DNA of 64,000 nucleotides from Enterococcus gallinarum NBRC 100675 (GCF_001544275.1 NZ_BCQE01000004.1:154097-218096), one strand, 5' to 3'. Numbered from the stretch's first letter, positions 8,655 to 18,833 are shown. A program made the numbers and translations. Notes: generated by a model from the sequence alone, not told the origin.

Positions 8655-9599
8655 ATGGACATCAACGCGCGTATCGAATACTTAAAACAAAAAGCAAATG
8701 CGTTACCCCAAAAGCCTGGGATTTATTTAATGAAAGATTCCCATAGCGGAATTCTGTATGTTGGAAAAGCCAAACAATTGAAACAACGAGTTTCTTCTTA
8801 TTTTCGCAAAAACACACAGCATACAAACAAAATTCTGCGTTTAGTTCACAATGTCGTAGATTTCGAAACAATTTTCGTAGACACAGAACTCGATGCGCTA
8901 TTGTTGGAATGTCAGTTGATTCAGCAACATCGTCCCATTTACAACCGTCAAATGACCAACTTTCTTAATTACCAATACATCCGCTTTGATGCAGGAAACA
9001 TCGTTCGAACAAATGAGGCAGCAGAGGATGCATTAGGACCTTTTCGCCGATCCAAGCAATTACCGGAAATCATTGAGATATTGACAGAAACGTATCAATT
9101 ACCTTCTGTGAATCCTTATAAACTTCTCTCGTTATCCAAACAGTTGCCGTTGATGCAAACTATTCCTTTGGAAGAAAAACTGAATGAGCTGAAACTTTTC
9201 TTTCGTGCAGAAAGCAAGACAATATTTCACTATCTCGACCAACGATTGCATTATTTTGCGGAACATTTACTTTTTGAACAGGCAGATCACCTACTGTACC
9301 AAAAAAAATTGCTTCAATCCTTTTATCGAGAAATTCTCGAGGTGAATACTCTGATCGCTCTTCCAGAACTTCGCTTTGAGATTCCTCTTGAAGCTTCTCT
9401 TGCTGCCGATTCATCACAAGTAAAAGTCTATCAACTCTCTTTTGGACAAATCATTCATAGCGAAGTTGTATCAACCTCTGATGCTTTTGCTCCAGCGCCT
9501 TTAACAACAGCTAAACGATTGCTGCCAACAGACCTTGACCCTCTACATATAATTTTGCGTCAATTAAGACAATTAAACTTTGTGCTCTCAAATACCTAG
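8655..9599 (+). CDS. GIY-YIG nuclease-domain protein, short UvrC-like (Cho-like)
   Basis: The 314-residue protein begins with a UvrC-type GIY-YIG domain: PGIYLM at 21-26, YVGKAKQLKQRVSSYF at 35-50 with Arg45, a Glu-rich segment near 78-85 and Asn97 in RPIYNRQ. A segment near 195-220 (LDQRLHYFAEHLLFEQADHL) resembles the UVR motif that binds UvrB in UvrC. The RNase H-like second nuclease and the helix-hairpin-helix domains of full UvrC are absent, so the layout resembles E. coli Cho, a UvrC homologue that cuts only on the 3' side. ATG 8655 is preferred, preceded by GAGGTG; the frame is open from a TTG at 8625. Function in this organism is inferred. Confidence 0.7.
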   Translation: MDINARIEYLKQKANALPQKPGIYLMKDSHSGILYVGKAKQLKQRVSSYFRKNTQHTNKILRLVHNVVDFETIFVDTELDALLLECQLIQQHRPIYNRQMTNFLNYQYIRFDAGNIVRTNEAAEDALGPFRRSKQLPEIIEILTETYQLPSVNPYKLLSLSKQLPLMQTIPLEEKLNELKLFFRAESKTIFHYLDQRLHYFAEHLLFEQADHLLYQKKLLQSFYREILEVNTLIALPELRFEIPLEASLAADSSQVKVYQLSFGQIIHSEVVSTSDAFAPAPLTTAKRLLPTDLDPLHIILRQLRQLNFVLSNT

Positions 9600-9614
9600 A
9601 CGCTCAAATGATTA

Positions 9615-9651
9615 CAACAAAAAACCAGCGCTCCTTAAAAAGGAACGCTGG
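9615..9651 (-). terminator. Intrinsic terminator of ykuJ
   Basis: CCAGCG/CGCTGG outer stem extended by CTCCTT/AAGGAA with one mismatch; on the minus strand it is followed by six T. Confidence 0.75.
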
Positions 9652-9689
9652 CAATGCGTATGGCATTTTTCATCTGAACGCTGATACGT

Positions 9690-9920
9690 TTATTGGATCA
9701 AATCATAAATTTCCATGGCTACAATATCAATATTATCAAATTGATAAGGCTGACTTGACTCTGCTTCCGTTAACTCAAACGTTTCTGTGGTGTTATCGTA
9801 GGTCACGGTGCATTTTTCTACGCCTTCTTTTTCGAAACGGCGAACTTGAACCTCATTGTCTTGCGCTTCGACCATCGCTTCTAAACGTTTGATGATAGCG
9901 ACTAATTGCGAACTTTTCAT
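9690..9920 (-). CDS. ykuJ: YkuJ-family protein (DUF1797)
   Basis: Small cytoplasmic protein of 76 residues. The ending DNIDIVAMEIYDLIQ and the internal FEKEGVEKCTVTY pattern match Bacillus YkuJ closely in length and layout. The role of the family is unknown. The ATG has a clear AAAGGAGGCTTACGA ribosome-binding site. A 94-codon frame on the opposite strand is its shadow. Confidence 0.85.
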   Translation of the reverse strand: MKSSQLVAIIKRLEAMVEAQDNEVQVRRFEKEGVEKCTVTYDNTTETFELTEAESSQPYQFDNIDIVAMEIYDLIQ

Positions 9921-10004
9921 TCGTAAGCCTCCTTTTTCTGTCCGTTATATTGTATCAAATCATATTCTATCTTGCATTGATTTTTTACAATTTATTTTGT
10001 CATT

Positions 10005-10880
10005 TTAAGATTTTTTTCCATCTTGCCACCAAAGCTTAATCAGGGCTTGAGTCCCATCACTTTCATAGCCTGCTTCCGCTAAGCGATCGTACATTTTTTT
10101 TGCCAAAGCCGTACTTGGCAAATCCAGTCCCATTTTCGCTGCTTCATCAAGCGCGATACCTAAATCTTTGATAAAATGTTTGACAAAAAAGCCAGGTGAA
10201 AAATCTTCTTTCAAAATACGGGGGCTGTAGTTGGCCAATGACCAGTTTGCGGCGCTGCCACCAGATAATGTCTCAATGACTTGCGGAAGTTCTAAGCCTG
10301 CTTTATCGGCATAGACGAGCATCTCAGTCATTCCAGTCATCGTGCCGGCAATCATGATCTGATTGGCCATTTTTGTGTGCTGGCCTTTGCCGGCAGAGCC
10401 ATGAAGATGACACGTTTTTCCGACAATCTCAAATAGAGGTTCAACTTTTTGATAAGCTTCCTCGTCACCACCCGCCATTATCGTCAACGTTCCATTTTTT
10501 GCTCCAAGGTCACCACCAGAAACCGGCGCATCAATACTTGCCGCACCATGCTCTTTTGCCGTTTGATAGATTTGTTCTGCTAATTTTGGCGTACTAGTTG
10601 TAAAGTCAACTAAATATTTTGCCGCAACATCGGTTTGAAAAATTCCCTTTTCTCCATAGTAAACTTCCTCAACATCTGCAGGATAGCCGACCATTGTGAA
10701 AACAACTTCACTTTCAGCAGCAACTAATTCAGGCGTATCACACCAAACCGCTCCCTTAGCAACTAATTTGTCTGTTTTGCTTTTTGTACGATTATACACA
10801 TTTACATGATGTCCGCTTGCTAAAAAGTGACCGACCATTGATTGGCCCATGACACCCGTTCCAATAAAACCTAGCTTCAT
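10005..10880 (-). CDS. NAD(P)-dependent beta-hydroxyacid dehydrogenase (3-hydroxyisobutyrate dehydrogenase family)
   Basis: Oxidoreductase of 291 residues with the N-terminal dinucleotide motif GFIGTGVMGQSM, the substrate segment DAPVSGGDLGAKNGTLTIM and the catalytic-lysine helix GKGQHTKMANQIMIAG. The substrate could be 3-hydroxyisobutyrate, tartronate semialdehyde, glyoxylate or another small acid; the sequence does not decide. The ATG at 10880 lies six bases after GGAGGT and is preferred over the ATG two codons upstream, which has no room for a ribosome-binding site. It stands alone, after the bgsB terminator. Confidence 0.85.
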   Translation of the reverse strand: MKLGFIGTGVMGQSMVGHFLASGHHVNVYNRTKSKTDKLVAKGAVWCDTPELVAAESEVVFTMVGYPADVEEVYYGEKGIFQTDVAAKYLVDFTTSTPKLAEQIYQTAKEHGAASIDAPVSGGDLGAKNGTLTIMAGGDEEAYQKVEPLFEIVGKTCHLHGSAGKGQHTKMANQIMIAGTMTGMTEMLVYADKAGLELPQVIETLSGGSAANWSLANYSPRILKEDFSPGFFVKHFIKDLGIALDEAAKMGLDLPSTALAKKMYDRLAEAGYESDGTQALIKLWWQDGKKS

Positions 10881-10892
10881 AGTCATACCTCC

Positions 10893-10937
10893 AAAAATAA
10901 AAAAATTCACGTCTTTAGTATACGCTAAAAACGTGAA
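10893..10937 (-). terminator. Intrinsic terminator of bgsA-bgsB
   Basis: Stem TTCACGT..TTTAG / CTAAA..ACGTGAA with a six-base loop (10906-10937), followed on the minus strand by seven T, an A and five more T. It lies 17 bases after the bgsB stop. Confidence 0.85.
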
Positions 10938-10954
10938 CTTGACTGCAATAATGT

Positions 10955-12187
10955 TTAATCAATTGTTCGTTTAAATGATTTCAATTTGACTTTGAATTTT
11001 TTTAATGTTTCTTCGGTTTCCTTGTCTAGGCGTTCTGTCTCATAGTAAGCGATCATATCATGGTAAAAAGAAAGCATCGATTCACCAAAGTGTGCTGCAG
11101 AGATTTCATACATTTTTCGCGCTAAGACACTTTCATCCCTAGGAATCTGCTGTTGATAATAATGAATAAATGCTGAAGCAAAATCTTGATCGGTGTCAAA
11201 AGTCACACCAAGAGATGGATCATCGATCAATGTATTTAAATAATCATTGCCTTCAACCACTAAAGGCGTACCTGCTGCCATTGCTTCTGTATACGTCAGT
11301 CCTTGTGTCTCTGAAGTAGAAGCACTGACGAAGAAATCTGCTGCATGATAATAGATGGCTACTTCATCATTTGCAACCTCTCCAACAAAATGAACATGGT
11401 CAGACAAGTTCATTTCTTGAACTTTTTCTTCCAATTTTTCTTTGTAAGGCCCTTTGCCCACGATCACTAATTTGGCTGAAGGAATTTCTGCTAGAATATC
11501 AGGCAGTCCATCAACGATCGCTTGGATATTTTTCTCATAAGAAATACGACTCAATGATAATAACATTGGCTGGTCTTCTTCAATCGCCAATTCTTGACGC
11601 AAGGCTCGTTTCATTTCCAAAGTGATATCCGGACGGCGAAATTTCTCTACCTCGATGCCAGTGGGAATGATGCGCATCGGCGACACAACGCCATAACTGC
11701 GTAGTGTATCGATGACCCGTTCACTCGGGCAGACAACCCCAGTAGAATGATTGGCAAACAGACGAGAGAAATACTTTACGTGTGTCGGTCGCAAAACTTT
11801 TCCTTTCGCAATATAATGCAGATAATCTTCATACATTGTATGATAGGTATGAATCACAGGAATCTGTAGTTTTCGACCCACCATTTTTCCCAGTAGTCCC
11901 GCACCAAACTCAGTATGGGTATGAATCAGTTCTAGTTCCAACTCTTTCGCAATCAAATAGGCATACCACATGCCCCGCACCACGATTCTACGGTCTTTGA
12001 AAGACACGAAAGGCACACTAGGCATACGAATGATATCTTCCTCATCCATTTCTGCATTTGGATCTGTAGTCGTAAAGATATAGACCTTATGGCCCTTCTT
12101 TTCCAACTCTTCTTTTAATGTTTTGATCGATGTCGCTACACCGCTCACTTGTGGAAAATATGTGTCTGTAAAAAATCCGATTTTCAC
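10955..12187 (-). CDS. bgsB: 1,2-diacylglycerol 3-glucosyltransferase (monoglucosyldiacylglycerol synthase)
   Basis: Family-4 glycosyltransferase of 410 residues that adds the first glucose to diacylglycerol at the membrane, making the precursor of diglucosyl-diacylglycerol, the lipoteichoic-acid anchor. It has the GT4 N-terminus KIGFFTDTYFPQVSGVATS, HTHTEFG, and the donor-binding segment SASTSETQGLTYTEAMAAGTP. The start is a GTG six bases after GGAGGT. It lies 22 bases downstream of bgsA, the order known in E. faecalis, where loss of bgsB removes membrane glycolipids and impairs biofilm. Confidence 0.88.
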   Translation of the reverse strand: MKIGFFTDTYFPQVSGVATSIKTLKEELEKKGHKVYIFTTTDPNAEMDEEDIIRMPSVPFVSFKDRRIVVRGMWYAYLIAKELELELIHTHTEFGAGLLGKMVGRKLQIPVIHTYHTMYEDYLHYIAKGKVLRPTHVKYFSRLFANHSTGVVCPSERVIDTLRSYGVVSPMRIIPTGIEVEKFRRPDITLEMKRALRQELAIEEDQPMLLSLSRISYEKNIQAIVDGLPDILAEIPSAKLVIVGKGPYKEKLEEKVQEMNLSDHVHFVGEVANDEVAIYYHAADFFVSASTSETQGLTYTEAMAAGTPLVVEGNDYLNTLIDDPSLGVTFDTDQDFASAFIHYYQQQIPRDESVLARKMYEISAAHFGESMLSFYHDMIAYYETERLDKETEETLKKFKVKLKSFKRTID

Positions 12188-12209
12188 AACGGTACCTCCA
12201 AACTTGCCG

Positions 12210-13229
12210 TCAATCAACGGGTTTTTCTTCTAAAACGCCTTGATAAACTTTCTTTAACTCTTTTCCAATTTCTTCAATACTCCGTTCTGCAGCTGCCTGA
12301 TAGCCAGCAGCTGACAGATCTGGCACACGACCTTCTACGATGTTAGCAACTTGTTCAACGAACTCATCAACTGTCCGTCCCATATAAGAATTTTGATTTT
12401 CTTGCAACCAACCATGGTAAACAGGAATGTCACGCACTAAAACTTTCTGCTTACTAGCAAGCGCCTCTAACACAACGATCCCTTCTGTTTCTTCATAGGA
12501 AGGAAAGAAAAACAGATCTGCTCCAGAATAGGCCCCCTCAATGACATCTCCTTTGATATAGCCAGGGAAAATAACATTTTCAGGATGGTTTTCTTTCACG
12601 AGATCTCGAACCGCTTTAGGGATCGTATACATAGGTGTATGTCCAAACCAAATAAAAGTATACTCTGGCATGCGGCGAGCAATCTCAACAAAATCGACAA
12701 TTCCTTTTCTCTCAAAATACAAGCCAACAGAAATAATCACTTTTTGATCCGCCGCCAATTGGAAATAGTCACGAAAAGCCTGTTCTTTTTTTGGTTCCGG
12801 ACGATATTTGTCCAAATCAATCCCATTAGAAATCGCACAGATCGGTACCCTGATGCCATACCCTTCCAATAGTTCTTTTGCGTAGGGCGTTGGGGTTATC
12901 AATTGATCGGCTCGGGAATATAAATTGATCAAATATTTTTTGTATAATGGCGATAACTGGTTTGAGCCGATAAATGAATTTCGAAAATCTTCTTCGGTCG
13001 AATGCGCATGGTAAATTACCTTTTTGCCTTGTTTCCTTGCTTTATTGATTTGATTCAACGAATTGATCCCATAGGTATTAATATGAAGTATATCATAATC
13101 CTCAGCTTGTTTGTCTAATGTATATTCAACACCGATACTGCTCAGTGCACGTTGCTGATGCGCAAGTGCTCTGCCGATACCAGATTTCTCTAAAAGCTTT
13201 TCACTTTCAAAATAGAGAAGTACTTTCAA
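12210..13229 (-). CDS. bgsA: Glucosyltransferase for diglucosyl-diacylglycerol
   Basis: GT4 enzyme of 339 residues that adds the second glucose to monoglucosyl-diacylglycerol. It starts MKVLLYFESEKLLEKSGIGRAL, has the DYDILHINTYGINS and HAHSTEEDFRNSF acceptor-side segments, and the donor-side PSYEETEGIVVLEALASKQK. The pair bgsA-bgsB is conserved in enterococci and corresponds to cpoA/LafB-type systems of streptococci and Listeria. The ATG has an AGAAGGAGGAATCTC ribosome-binding site. Confidence 0.88.
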   Translation of the reverse strand: MKVLLYFESEKLLEKSGIGRALAHQQRALSSIGVEYTLDKQAEDYDILHINTYGINSLNQINKARKQGKKVIYHAHSTEEDFRNSFIGSNQLSPLYKKYLINLYSRADQLITPTPYAKELLEGYGIRVPICAISNGIDLDKYRPEPKKEQAFRDYFQLAADQKVIISVGLYFERKGIVDFVEIARRMPEYTFIWFGHTPMYTIPKAVRDLVKENHPENVIFPGYIKGDVIEGAYSGADLFFFPSYEETEGIVVLEALASKQKVLVRDIPVYHGWLQENQNSYMGRTVDEFVEQVANIVEGRVPDLSAAGYQAAAERSIEEIGKELKKVYQGVLEEKPVD

Positions 13230-13393
13230 ACGAGATTCCTCCTTCTAAACTGTTACATCTAGTATAACATAGCTAGACGAGAACACCCTCCAACTCAAGG
13301 CCTAGTTTTTGTATTGATTTCTATCATACGTCAAAAAGCCGGTTTATCAAAGGTCATCAAAACAATATGACAAAACTGTTCGTCCCAGACCAC

Positions 13394-13425
13394 AAAAAAA
13401 GCAGCAAGCGAATTCGCTTGCTGCT
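13394..13425 (-). terminator. Intrinsic terminator of ptsHI
   Basis: Perfect 26-base palindrome (13400-13425, half-site AGCAGCAAGCGAA) followed on the minus strand by seven T, ten bases after the ptsI stop. Confidence 0.92.
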
Positions 13426-13434
13426 AACTTTGGA

Positions 13435-15162
13435 CTACTTTACATATTGATTGATCAATTCGACTACTTCTTCCATCGTATCGCAATCTTCCAAAGCACG
13501 TTTTGCTAATTCTTGCATGTCAGTTGTCGACAAGCGTTTCATTAAGCTCCGTGTTTTAAGTACAGAAGTTGCGCTCATAGAGAATTCATCTAAGCCCATA
13601 CCCACTAGAAGTGGCACAGCAGTTTGATCGCCGGCCATTTCTCCACACATACCAGCCCATTTACCTTCAGCATGTGCTGAATCGATTACGTTTTTGATCA
13701 AACGTAGAATAGATGGGTTATATGGTTGGTAAAGATATGAAACTTGTTCATTCATACGGTCTGCAGCCATTGTGTATTGGATCAAGTCATTGGTACCAAT
13801 ACTGAAGAAGTCTACTTCCTTGGCAAATTTGTCAGCTAAGACAGCTGCTGCAGGAATTTCGATCATGATACCTACTTGAATATCTTCAGAGACGGTTACG
13901 CCTTCATCGATCAATTTTTGACGTTCTTCTTCGTACATTTTTTTCGCAGCACGGAACTCTTTCAATGTTGCCACCATTGGGAACATAATCCGCAAGTTTC
14001 CGTGAGCAGAAGCACGTAACAGCGCACGAAGTTGTGTACGGAACATGCCGTCACCCAACTCAGACAAACTGATACGCAATGCACGATAGCCTAAGAATGG
14101 ATTCATTTCGTGTGGTAATTTCAAGTAAGGAAGTTCTTTGTCCCCACCGATGTCCATTGTACGAACAACGACTGGTTTACCAGCCATTCCTTCAAGAACT
14201 GCTTTGTATGCTTCATATTGGTCATCTTCTGTAGGAAAATCAGGAGAATCCATGTACAAGAATTCTGTCCGGTATAAACCGACAGCTTCTGCACCATTGT
14301 TATGAACACCTTCAAGATCTTTAGGCGTTCCGATATTTGCAGCTAATTCAAAGTGCTTGCCGTCAGCTGTAACGGTTTGAGCATCTTTCAATTTTTCCCA
14401 TTCTGCTTTTTGTTCTGCGTAAGCTTTCCCTGCTTCAATAAATTCAGCAGCTTGGTCTTCAGTAGGATTGATGATAACATCACCTAAGATTCCGTTAACT
14501 GCCAGAATATCGCCAGCATTCACTTTAGCTGTGATTTCTTTTGATCCTACGATTGCAGGAATTTCAAGAGATCGAGCCATGATTGCTGAGTGAGAAGTAC
14601 GTCCCCCGATATCAGTTACAAAAGCTTTAACGAAGTTGCGGTCTAATTGCGCAGTATCACTTGGTGTCAAATCGTGAGCAACGATAACAACTTCTTCGTT
14701 GATCATTGAAGGATTTGGCAACGTCACATTTAGCAAATGTGCCAAGATACGTTTCGCAACGTCTTTGATGTCCGCTGCACGTTCTTGCATGTATGCATTA
14801 TCATCCATTGCTTCAAACATGCCGATATACATGTCAGTGACTTCTTTCAATGCAGCTTCTGCATTGACTTTGTTATCTGCCATGTTTTGTTTGATTTGTC
14901 CGATCATTTCAGGATCTGACAGAACCATTAAATGAGCATCAAATACTTGTGCTTCTGCCTCGCCTAAAGATTGCGCTGCTTTGTCACGGATTTGTTGCAA
15001 TTCCGCTGTTGACTTTGCTAGTGCTTCATCTAAACGAGCTTCTTCTGCTGCCGTATCTTCAACATTTACTTTTGAAAAAGATAAATCAGGTTGTACTAAC
15101 AGGTAGGCTTTGGCAACGGCTACACCATCACTAGCAGCAATTCCTTTTAGCATCTCAACCAT
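13435..15162 (-). CDS. ptsI: PTS enzyme I (phosphoenolpyruvate-protein phosphotransferase)
   Basis: Takes phosphate from PEP and passes it to HPr, feeding all PTS sugar uptake. The 575 residues have the active-site histidine in [15 protein letters not shown] and the PEP-binding GMCGEMAGD with its catalytic Cys near the C-terminus. The ATG shares a base with the ptsH stop (TAATG), so the two are translationally coupled. Confidence 0.98.
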   Translation of the reverse strand: MVEMLKGIAASDGVAVAKAYLLVQPDLSFSKVNVEDTAAEEARLDEALAKSTAELQQIRDKAAQSLGEAEAQVFDAHLMVLSDPEMIGQIKQNMADNKVNAEAALKEVTDMYIGMFEAMDDNAYMQERAADIKDVAKRILAHLLNVTLPNPSMINEEVVIVAHDLTPSDTAQLDRNFVKAFVTDIGGRTSHSAIMARSLEIPAIVGSKEITAKVNAGDILAVNGILGDVIINPTEDQAAEFIEAGKAYAEQKAEWEKLKDAQTVTADGKHFELAANIGTPKDLEGVHNNGAEAVGLYRTEFLYMDSPDFPTEDDQYEAYKAVLEGMAGKPVVVRTMDIGGDKELPYLKLPHEMNPFLGYRALRISLSELGDGMFRTQLRALLRASAHGNLRIMFPMVATLKEFRAAKKMYEEERQKLIDEGVTVSEDIQVGIMIEIPAAAVLADKFAKEVDFFSIGTNDLIQYTMAADRMNEQVSYLYQPYNPSILRLIKNVIDSAHAEGKWAGMCGEMAGDQTAVPLLVGMGLDEFSMSATSVLKTRSLMKRLSTTDMQELAKRALEDCDTMEEVVELINQYVK

Positions 15163-15428
15163 TATTCAGACAAACCTTCTTTTTTCATTGTTTCAACGAT
15201 TGCAGCGATTGCATCTGCTTCGTCAGCACCTTCAGCAGTGATTGTAACGTCAGAACCTTGACCAACACCTAGAGACATAACGCCCATGATTGATTTAAGG
15301 TTTACTGATTTACCTTTGTACTCCAAGTTGATATCAGAGTTGAATTTGCTTGCTGTTTGTACTAATAAAGTAGCTGGACGTGCGTGAATCCCTGTCTCAG
15401 CAACTACGTGAAAATCTTTCTTTTCCAT
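15162..15428 (-). CDS. ptsH: Phosphocarrier protein HPr
   Basis: 88-residue PTS phosphocarrier with the catalytic His15 (TGIHARPAT) and the regulatory Ser46 ([10 protein letters not shown]), which is phosphorylated by HPr kinase to act with CcpA in carbon catabolite control. The ATG at 15428 gives the normal enterococcal N-terminus [18 protein letters not shown] with AAAGGAGA nine bases upstream; a TTG three codons earlier overlaps that site. Confidence 0.98.
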   Translation of the reverse strand: MEKKDFHVVAETGIHARPATLLVQTASKFNSDINLEYKGKSVNLKSIMGVMSLGVGQGSDVTITAEGADEADAIAAIVETMKKEGLSE

Positions 15429-15472
15429 ATTGATCAATCTCCTTTATGATACGGTTTTTTTGTGGTGAAGGC

Positions 15473-15508
15473 TTTTTTTGACTCAGTCAATTGTCAGACT
15501 CAAAAAAA
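15473..15508 (-). other. Hairpin in the ptsH leader
   Basis: Nine-base stem TTTTTTTGA/TCAAAAAAA with an 18-base loop that itself holds a weak inverted repeat. It lies 44 bases before the ptsH ATG. It might be the terminator of the small gene at 15600-15782 or part of the ptsH leader; the sequence does not decide. Confidence 0.4.
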
Positions 15509-15599
15509 CGCCCTTTCAACTGTTAAGATTACCATTTTTTTCTCTGATAGACAACCGTTTTCTCTTAAGAAAACGACTGAAATGAACCTATATTTGTTT

Positions 15600-15782
15600 T
15601 TATGGTTGGTACCGATAGATGATCTTGCCATTCAAGCCAGCCTCACCGACAAATTTCATGCGGTCTTCCAATTTTAGCCATGCTTCTCGAAATAGCAGAA
15701 ATTCGGATTGTTCTACCAGCAATTCGTTGATTTCTCCAGAGCGCAACTGTTCAATTTGTTCAACAAATCGATTTTCATTCAT
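15600..15782 (-). CDS. Small acidic hypothetical protein
   Basis: 60-residue soluble protein beginning MNENRFVEQIEQLRSGEINE; two helices are likely, then a basic tail ending IIYRYQP. The ATG at 15782 follows GAGGTGATAGAG with good spacing. I recognise no family. It lies between ptsH and the divergent clpE promoter. Confidence 0.65.
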   Translation of the reverse strand: MNENRFVEQIEQLRSGEINELLVEQSEFLLFREAWLKLEDRMKFVGEAGLNGKIIYRYQP

Positions 15783-15863
15783 CTCTATCACCTCTTCATC
15801 TTCTCCATTATAAACGATTCTTTTTTCAGGGAAAAGTTGTTTCCGCCATCAAAGCTGAAATCC

Positions 15864-15891
15864 TTGCAGTCTGAAAAAAAAATTGTATAAT
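15864..15891 (+). promoter_or_regulatory. clpE promoter
   Basis: -35 TTGCAG (15864-15869), 16-base spacer, perfect -10 TATAAT (15886-15891). The start is expected near 15898, at the CtsR-like box. Confidence 0.7.
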
Positions 15892-15899
15892 AAAGTTAT

Positions 15900-15916
15900 G
15901 GTCAGTAAAGGTCAAT
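15900..15916 (+). promoter_or_regulatory. CtsR-type operator of clpE
   Basis: Direct repeat GGTCA-GTAAA-GGTCA matching 12 of the 15 defined bases of the CtsR consensus (R)GTCAAANAN(R)GTCAAA. Located at the transcription start, as expected for repression of a Clp heat-shock gene. Confidence 0.7.
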
Positions 15917-16032
15917 GAAACTTTTGACGATGCTGACAATTATTCACCGAATCTGCAAGTGTATCTTTTTACCATGAGTAAAAATCGCGGTAGAATGATA
16001 GACGAGCAAATGATAAGAAAGGTCGTGAACAT

Positions 16033-18285
16033 ATGCTTTGTCAAAACTGCGGTAAAAATGAAGCTTCTATTCATCTTTATGCCAATGTCAATGGTCAAAG
16101 AAAACAACTCGATTATTGTCAAAGTTGTTACCAAAAATTAAAAGCACAATCTGGAAATCCAACAAATATGATGGCTCAGGATCCCTTTGGCTTCGGAAAT
16201 CTTGATGACCTTTTTCGACAAATGTCCCGCCAAATGCAACAAGGAAATTCACCTTATGAACAAACGCCTCCAACTCAAACTGGAGGAAATGGCGTAATCG
16301 GCGGACAACCTCCGCGCAATGGCCAAGCACCTTCGGGTCTTTTAGGCGAATACGGCATCAATATCACACAACAAGCTCGAGACGGCGGGATCGATCCAGT
16401 CGTAGGACGTGATGATGAAATTCGTCGGGTGATCGAGATCTTGAATCGCCGAACGAAAAACAATCCGGTATTGATTGGTGAGCCTGGTGTAGGTAAAACC
16501 GCTGTCGTGGAAGGTCTGGCACAAAAAATCGTCGACGGTGACGTTCCTCAAAAATTAATGGATAAAGAAGTGATTCGCTTGGATGTTGCGTCACTGGTTC
16601 AAGGAACGGGCATTCGTGGACAATTCGAAGAGCGGATCCAAAAATTGATCGAAGAAATCAAACAAGCCGAAAATGTCATCTTATTCATTGACGAAGTCCA
16701 TGAGATCGTGGGCGCAGGGGCTGCTGGTGATGGCAACATGGACGCTGGAAACATTCTGAAACCAGCATTGGCTCGCGGCGAATTACAAATGGTCGGCGCA
16801 ACGACATTGAACGAATATCGCATCATTGAAAAAGATGCAGCATTGGAACGTCGTTTGCAACCTGTCCGAGTCGATGAACCTTCTGTAGAAGAAACCATCA
16901 GTATTTTGAAAGGATTACAGCCTCGATATGAAGATTACCATCATGTAAGATATACGGATGAGGCAATCAAAGCTGCTGCTACCCTTTCCAATCGCTACAT
17001 CCAAGACCGTTTCTTGCCTGATAAAGCAATCGATCTTCTGGATGAGACCGGCTCGAAAAAAAATCTGACTATTCAAATTGTCGATCCAAAAACAATCGAC
17101 AAGAAATTGCAAGAAGCAGAAGAACAAAAACAAGCTGCTTCTAGAGAAGAGGACTTTGAAAAGGCCGCTTACTACCGAGATCAAATCAATAAGCTGCAAA
17201 AAATGAAAGAACGTCAAATCAGTGAAGAAGAAACACCCGTCATCACCGAAAAGGATATGGAGCAAATCGTTGAAGAACGAACGGGCATTCCGGTTGGCGA
17301 ACTCAAAGAAAAAGAACAAACTCAGTTGAAAAACTTAGCTCAAGATCTGAAATCGCATGTAATCGGACAAGATGAAGCAATCGATAAAGTTGCTAAAGCG
17401 ATCCGTCGTAATCGTGTGGGATTAGGAAAACAAAGCCGTCCGATCGGTTCATTCCTTTTTGTCGGACCAACTGGTGTTGGTAAAACAGAACTTGCTAAAC
17501 AACTTGCCTATGAAATGTTTGGCTCTGAAGAATCAATGATTCGTTTTGACATGTCAGAATACATGGAAAAACACAGTGTTTCTAAACTGATTGGTTCTCC
17601 TCCTGGTTATGTTGGTTATGAAGAAGCTGGACAGTTAACGGAAAAAGTCCGTCGTAACCCTTATAGCTTAATTCTTTTAGATGAAATCGAAAAAGCTCAT
17701 CCTGATGTTCTGCATATGTTTTTGCAAATCTTGGATGACGGTCGTTTAACTGATGCTCAAGGACGCACGGTCAGCTTCAAAGACACGTTGATCATCATGA
17801 CAAGTAATGCCGGCACTGGAAAAGTAGAAGCTAATGTTGGTTTTGGAGCAGCTCGGGAAGGTGTCACACGCTCTGTCTTGAATCAGTTAAATAACTACTT
17901 CACACCAGAATTTCTGAATCGCTTTGATGGCATCATTGAATTCAAAGCATTAAGCAAAGAAAATCTGTTATCCATCGTTTCTTTGATGCTCGCAGATGTC
18001 AATCAAACCTTAGCCAATCAAAAATTGCATATTGAAGTTCCAGAAAATGTCCAAGAAAAATTGGTAGAGCTTGGTTATAGTGCTACGATGGGGGCTCGCC
18101 CATTACGCCGAACGATTCAAGATCATATCGAAGATGGTATCGCAGAATTTTATCTTGATCATCCTCAAGTCCATGATCTGCAAGCAACTTTGGACTCTGA
18201 AGACAAAATCATTGTGACAGCAAAAACAGTTGACACACCAGAAGAGCCCAAAGAACAAGGAGAACAGCCATCTGATGATGAGTAA
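16033..18285 (+). CDS. clpE: ATP-dependent Clp protease ATP-binding subunit ClpE
   Basis: HSP100 unfoldase that works with ClpP on misfolded proteins. The 750 residues have the ClpE-specific N-terminal zinc finger (Cys3, Cys6, Cys29, Cys32), two AAA modules with Walker A motifs GEPGVGKT and GPTGVGKT, and a UVR-like coiled segment ([18 protein letters not shown]) between them. Standalone transcript with its own promoter, CtsR-like box and terminator. Confidence 0.96.
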   Translation: MLCQNCGKNEASIHLYANVNGQRKQLDYCQSCYQKLKAQSGNPTNMMAQDPFGFGNLDDLFRQMSRQMQQGNSPYEQTPPTQTGGNGVIGGQPPRNGQAPSGLLGEYGINITQQARDGGIDPVVGRDDEIRRVIEILNRRTKNNPVLIGEPGVGKTAVVEGLAQKIVDGDVPQKLMDKEVIRLDVASLVQGTGIRGQFEERIQKLIEEIKQAENVILFIDEVHEIVGAGAAGDGNMDAGNILKPALARGELQMVGATTLNEYRIIEKDAALERRLQPVRVDEPSVEETISILKGLQPRYEDYHHVRYTDEAIKAAATLSNRYIQDRFLPDKAIDLLDETGSKKNLTIQIVDPKTIDKKLQEAEEQKQAASREEDFEKAAYYRDQINKLQKMKERQISEEETPVITEKDMEQIVEERTGIPVGELKEKEQTQLKNLAQDLKSHVIGQDEAIDKVAKAIRRNRVGLGKQSRPIGSFLFVGPTGVGKTELAKQLAYEMFGSEESMIRFDMSEYMEKHSVSKLIGSPPGYVGYEEAGQLTEKVRRNPYSLILLDEIEKAHPDVLHMFLQILDDGRLTDAQGRTVSFKDTLIIMTSNAGTGKVEANVGFGAAREGVTRSVLNQLNNYFTPEFLNRFDGIIEFKALSKENLLSIVSLMLADVNQTLANQKLHIEVPENVQEKLVELGYSATMGARPLRRTIQDHIEDGIAEFYLDHPQVHDLQATLDSEDKIIVTAKTVDTPEEPKEQGEQPSDDE

Positions 18286-18333
18286 AATCCTCGCTACAGC
18301 CAGACATCGCACCTTATTTGTCTAGATTTCTAT

Positions 18334-18394
18334 GCCAGACGCCTGAATAACCTCAAAAAAACCAAGGTTTTCAAGCTGTCTGGCTTTTCTTTTT
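18334..18394 (+). terminator. Intrinsic terminator of clpE
   Basis: GCCAGAC/GTCTGGC outer stem with an inner AACCT/AGGTT stem, followed by TTTTCTTTTT. Confidence 0.75.
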
Positions 18395-18445
18395 AAAAAA
18401 AACGCCCTATAATATTAATAAAAATACATAGAATGTGAGGTGAGT

Positions 18446-18760
18446 ATGGTGAAATTGATCAATGTGACAAACAGCCATTCTCGATTAGTTATGAATCAGC
18501 TTGAAAATACCGATGCTGAATTGGTAAAAGTATATACTGCCGGAGACATCACAGTCATCTTTACTTCTGCCCCAAATCACAACGAAATATTGCTGATCAA
18601 CAAAAAACGCGCAATCAAACCTACCGAAATTGAAGAAATCAAACATTACTTCTTGAAAAAATTACCGCCTGGTTCTTATGAACCTGATACAATCTCAGTT
18701 ATTGAAATGCCCGATATCGTAGAAATTTCTATCCAAAAATCACTTTCTTCGCAAACCTAA
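18446..18760 (+). CDS. DUF1827-family protein
   Basis: 104-residue soluble protein starting MVKLINVTNSHSRLVMNQLE, which I recognise as the Lactobacillales DUF1827 family, function unknown. The ATG at 18446 has GAGGTGAGT just upstream; an in-frame GTG two codons earlier overlaps that ribosome-binding site. It lies after clpE on the same strand but behind the clpE terminator. Confidence 0.75.
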   Translation: MVKLINVTNSHSRLVMNQLENTDAELVKVYTAGDITVIFTSAPNHNEILLINKKRAIKPTEIEEIKHYFLKKLPPGSYEPDTISVIEMPDIVEISIQKSLSSQT

Positions 18761-18782
18761 TACCAATGAACTCGCTAAAAAA

Positions 18783-18833
18783 ATATCTATAAAAGATGAC
18801 TGTCACAGCCCTCTTTTATAGATATATTTTTTT
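18783..18833 (+). terminator. Intrinsic terminator of the DUF1827 gene
   Basis: Perfect 14-base stem ATATCTATAAAAGA/TCTTTTATAGATAT with a 15-base loop, followed by a run of T. Confidence 0.88.

Noticed and set aside
9608..9892. 94-codon plus-strand frame after the GIY-YIG gene
   Set aside because: It lies opposite ykuJ, which has a clear ribosome-binding site and a recognisable family; it also starts inside the terminator region.
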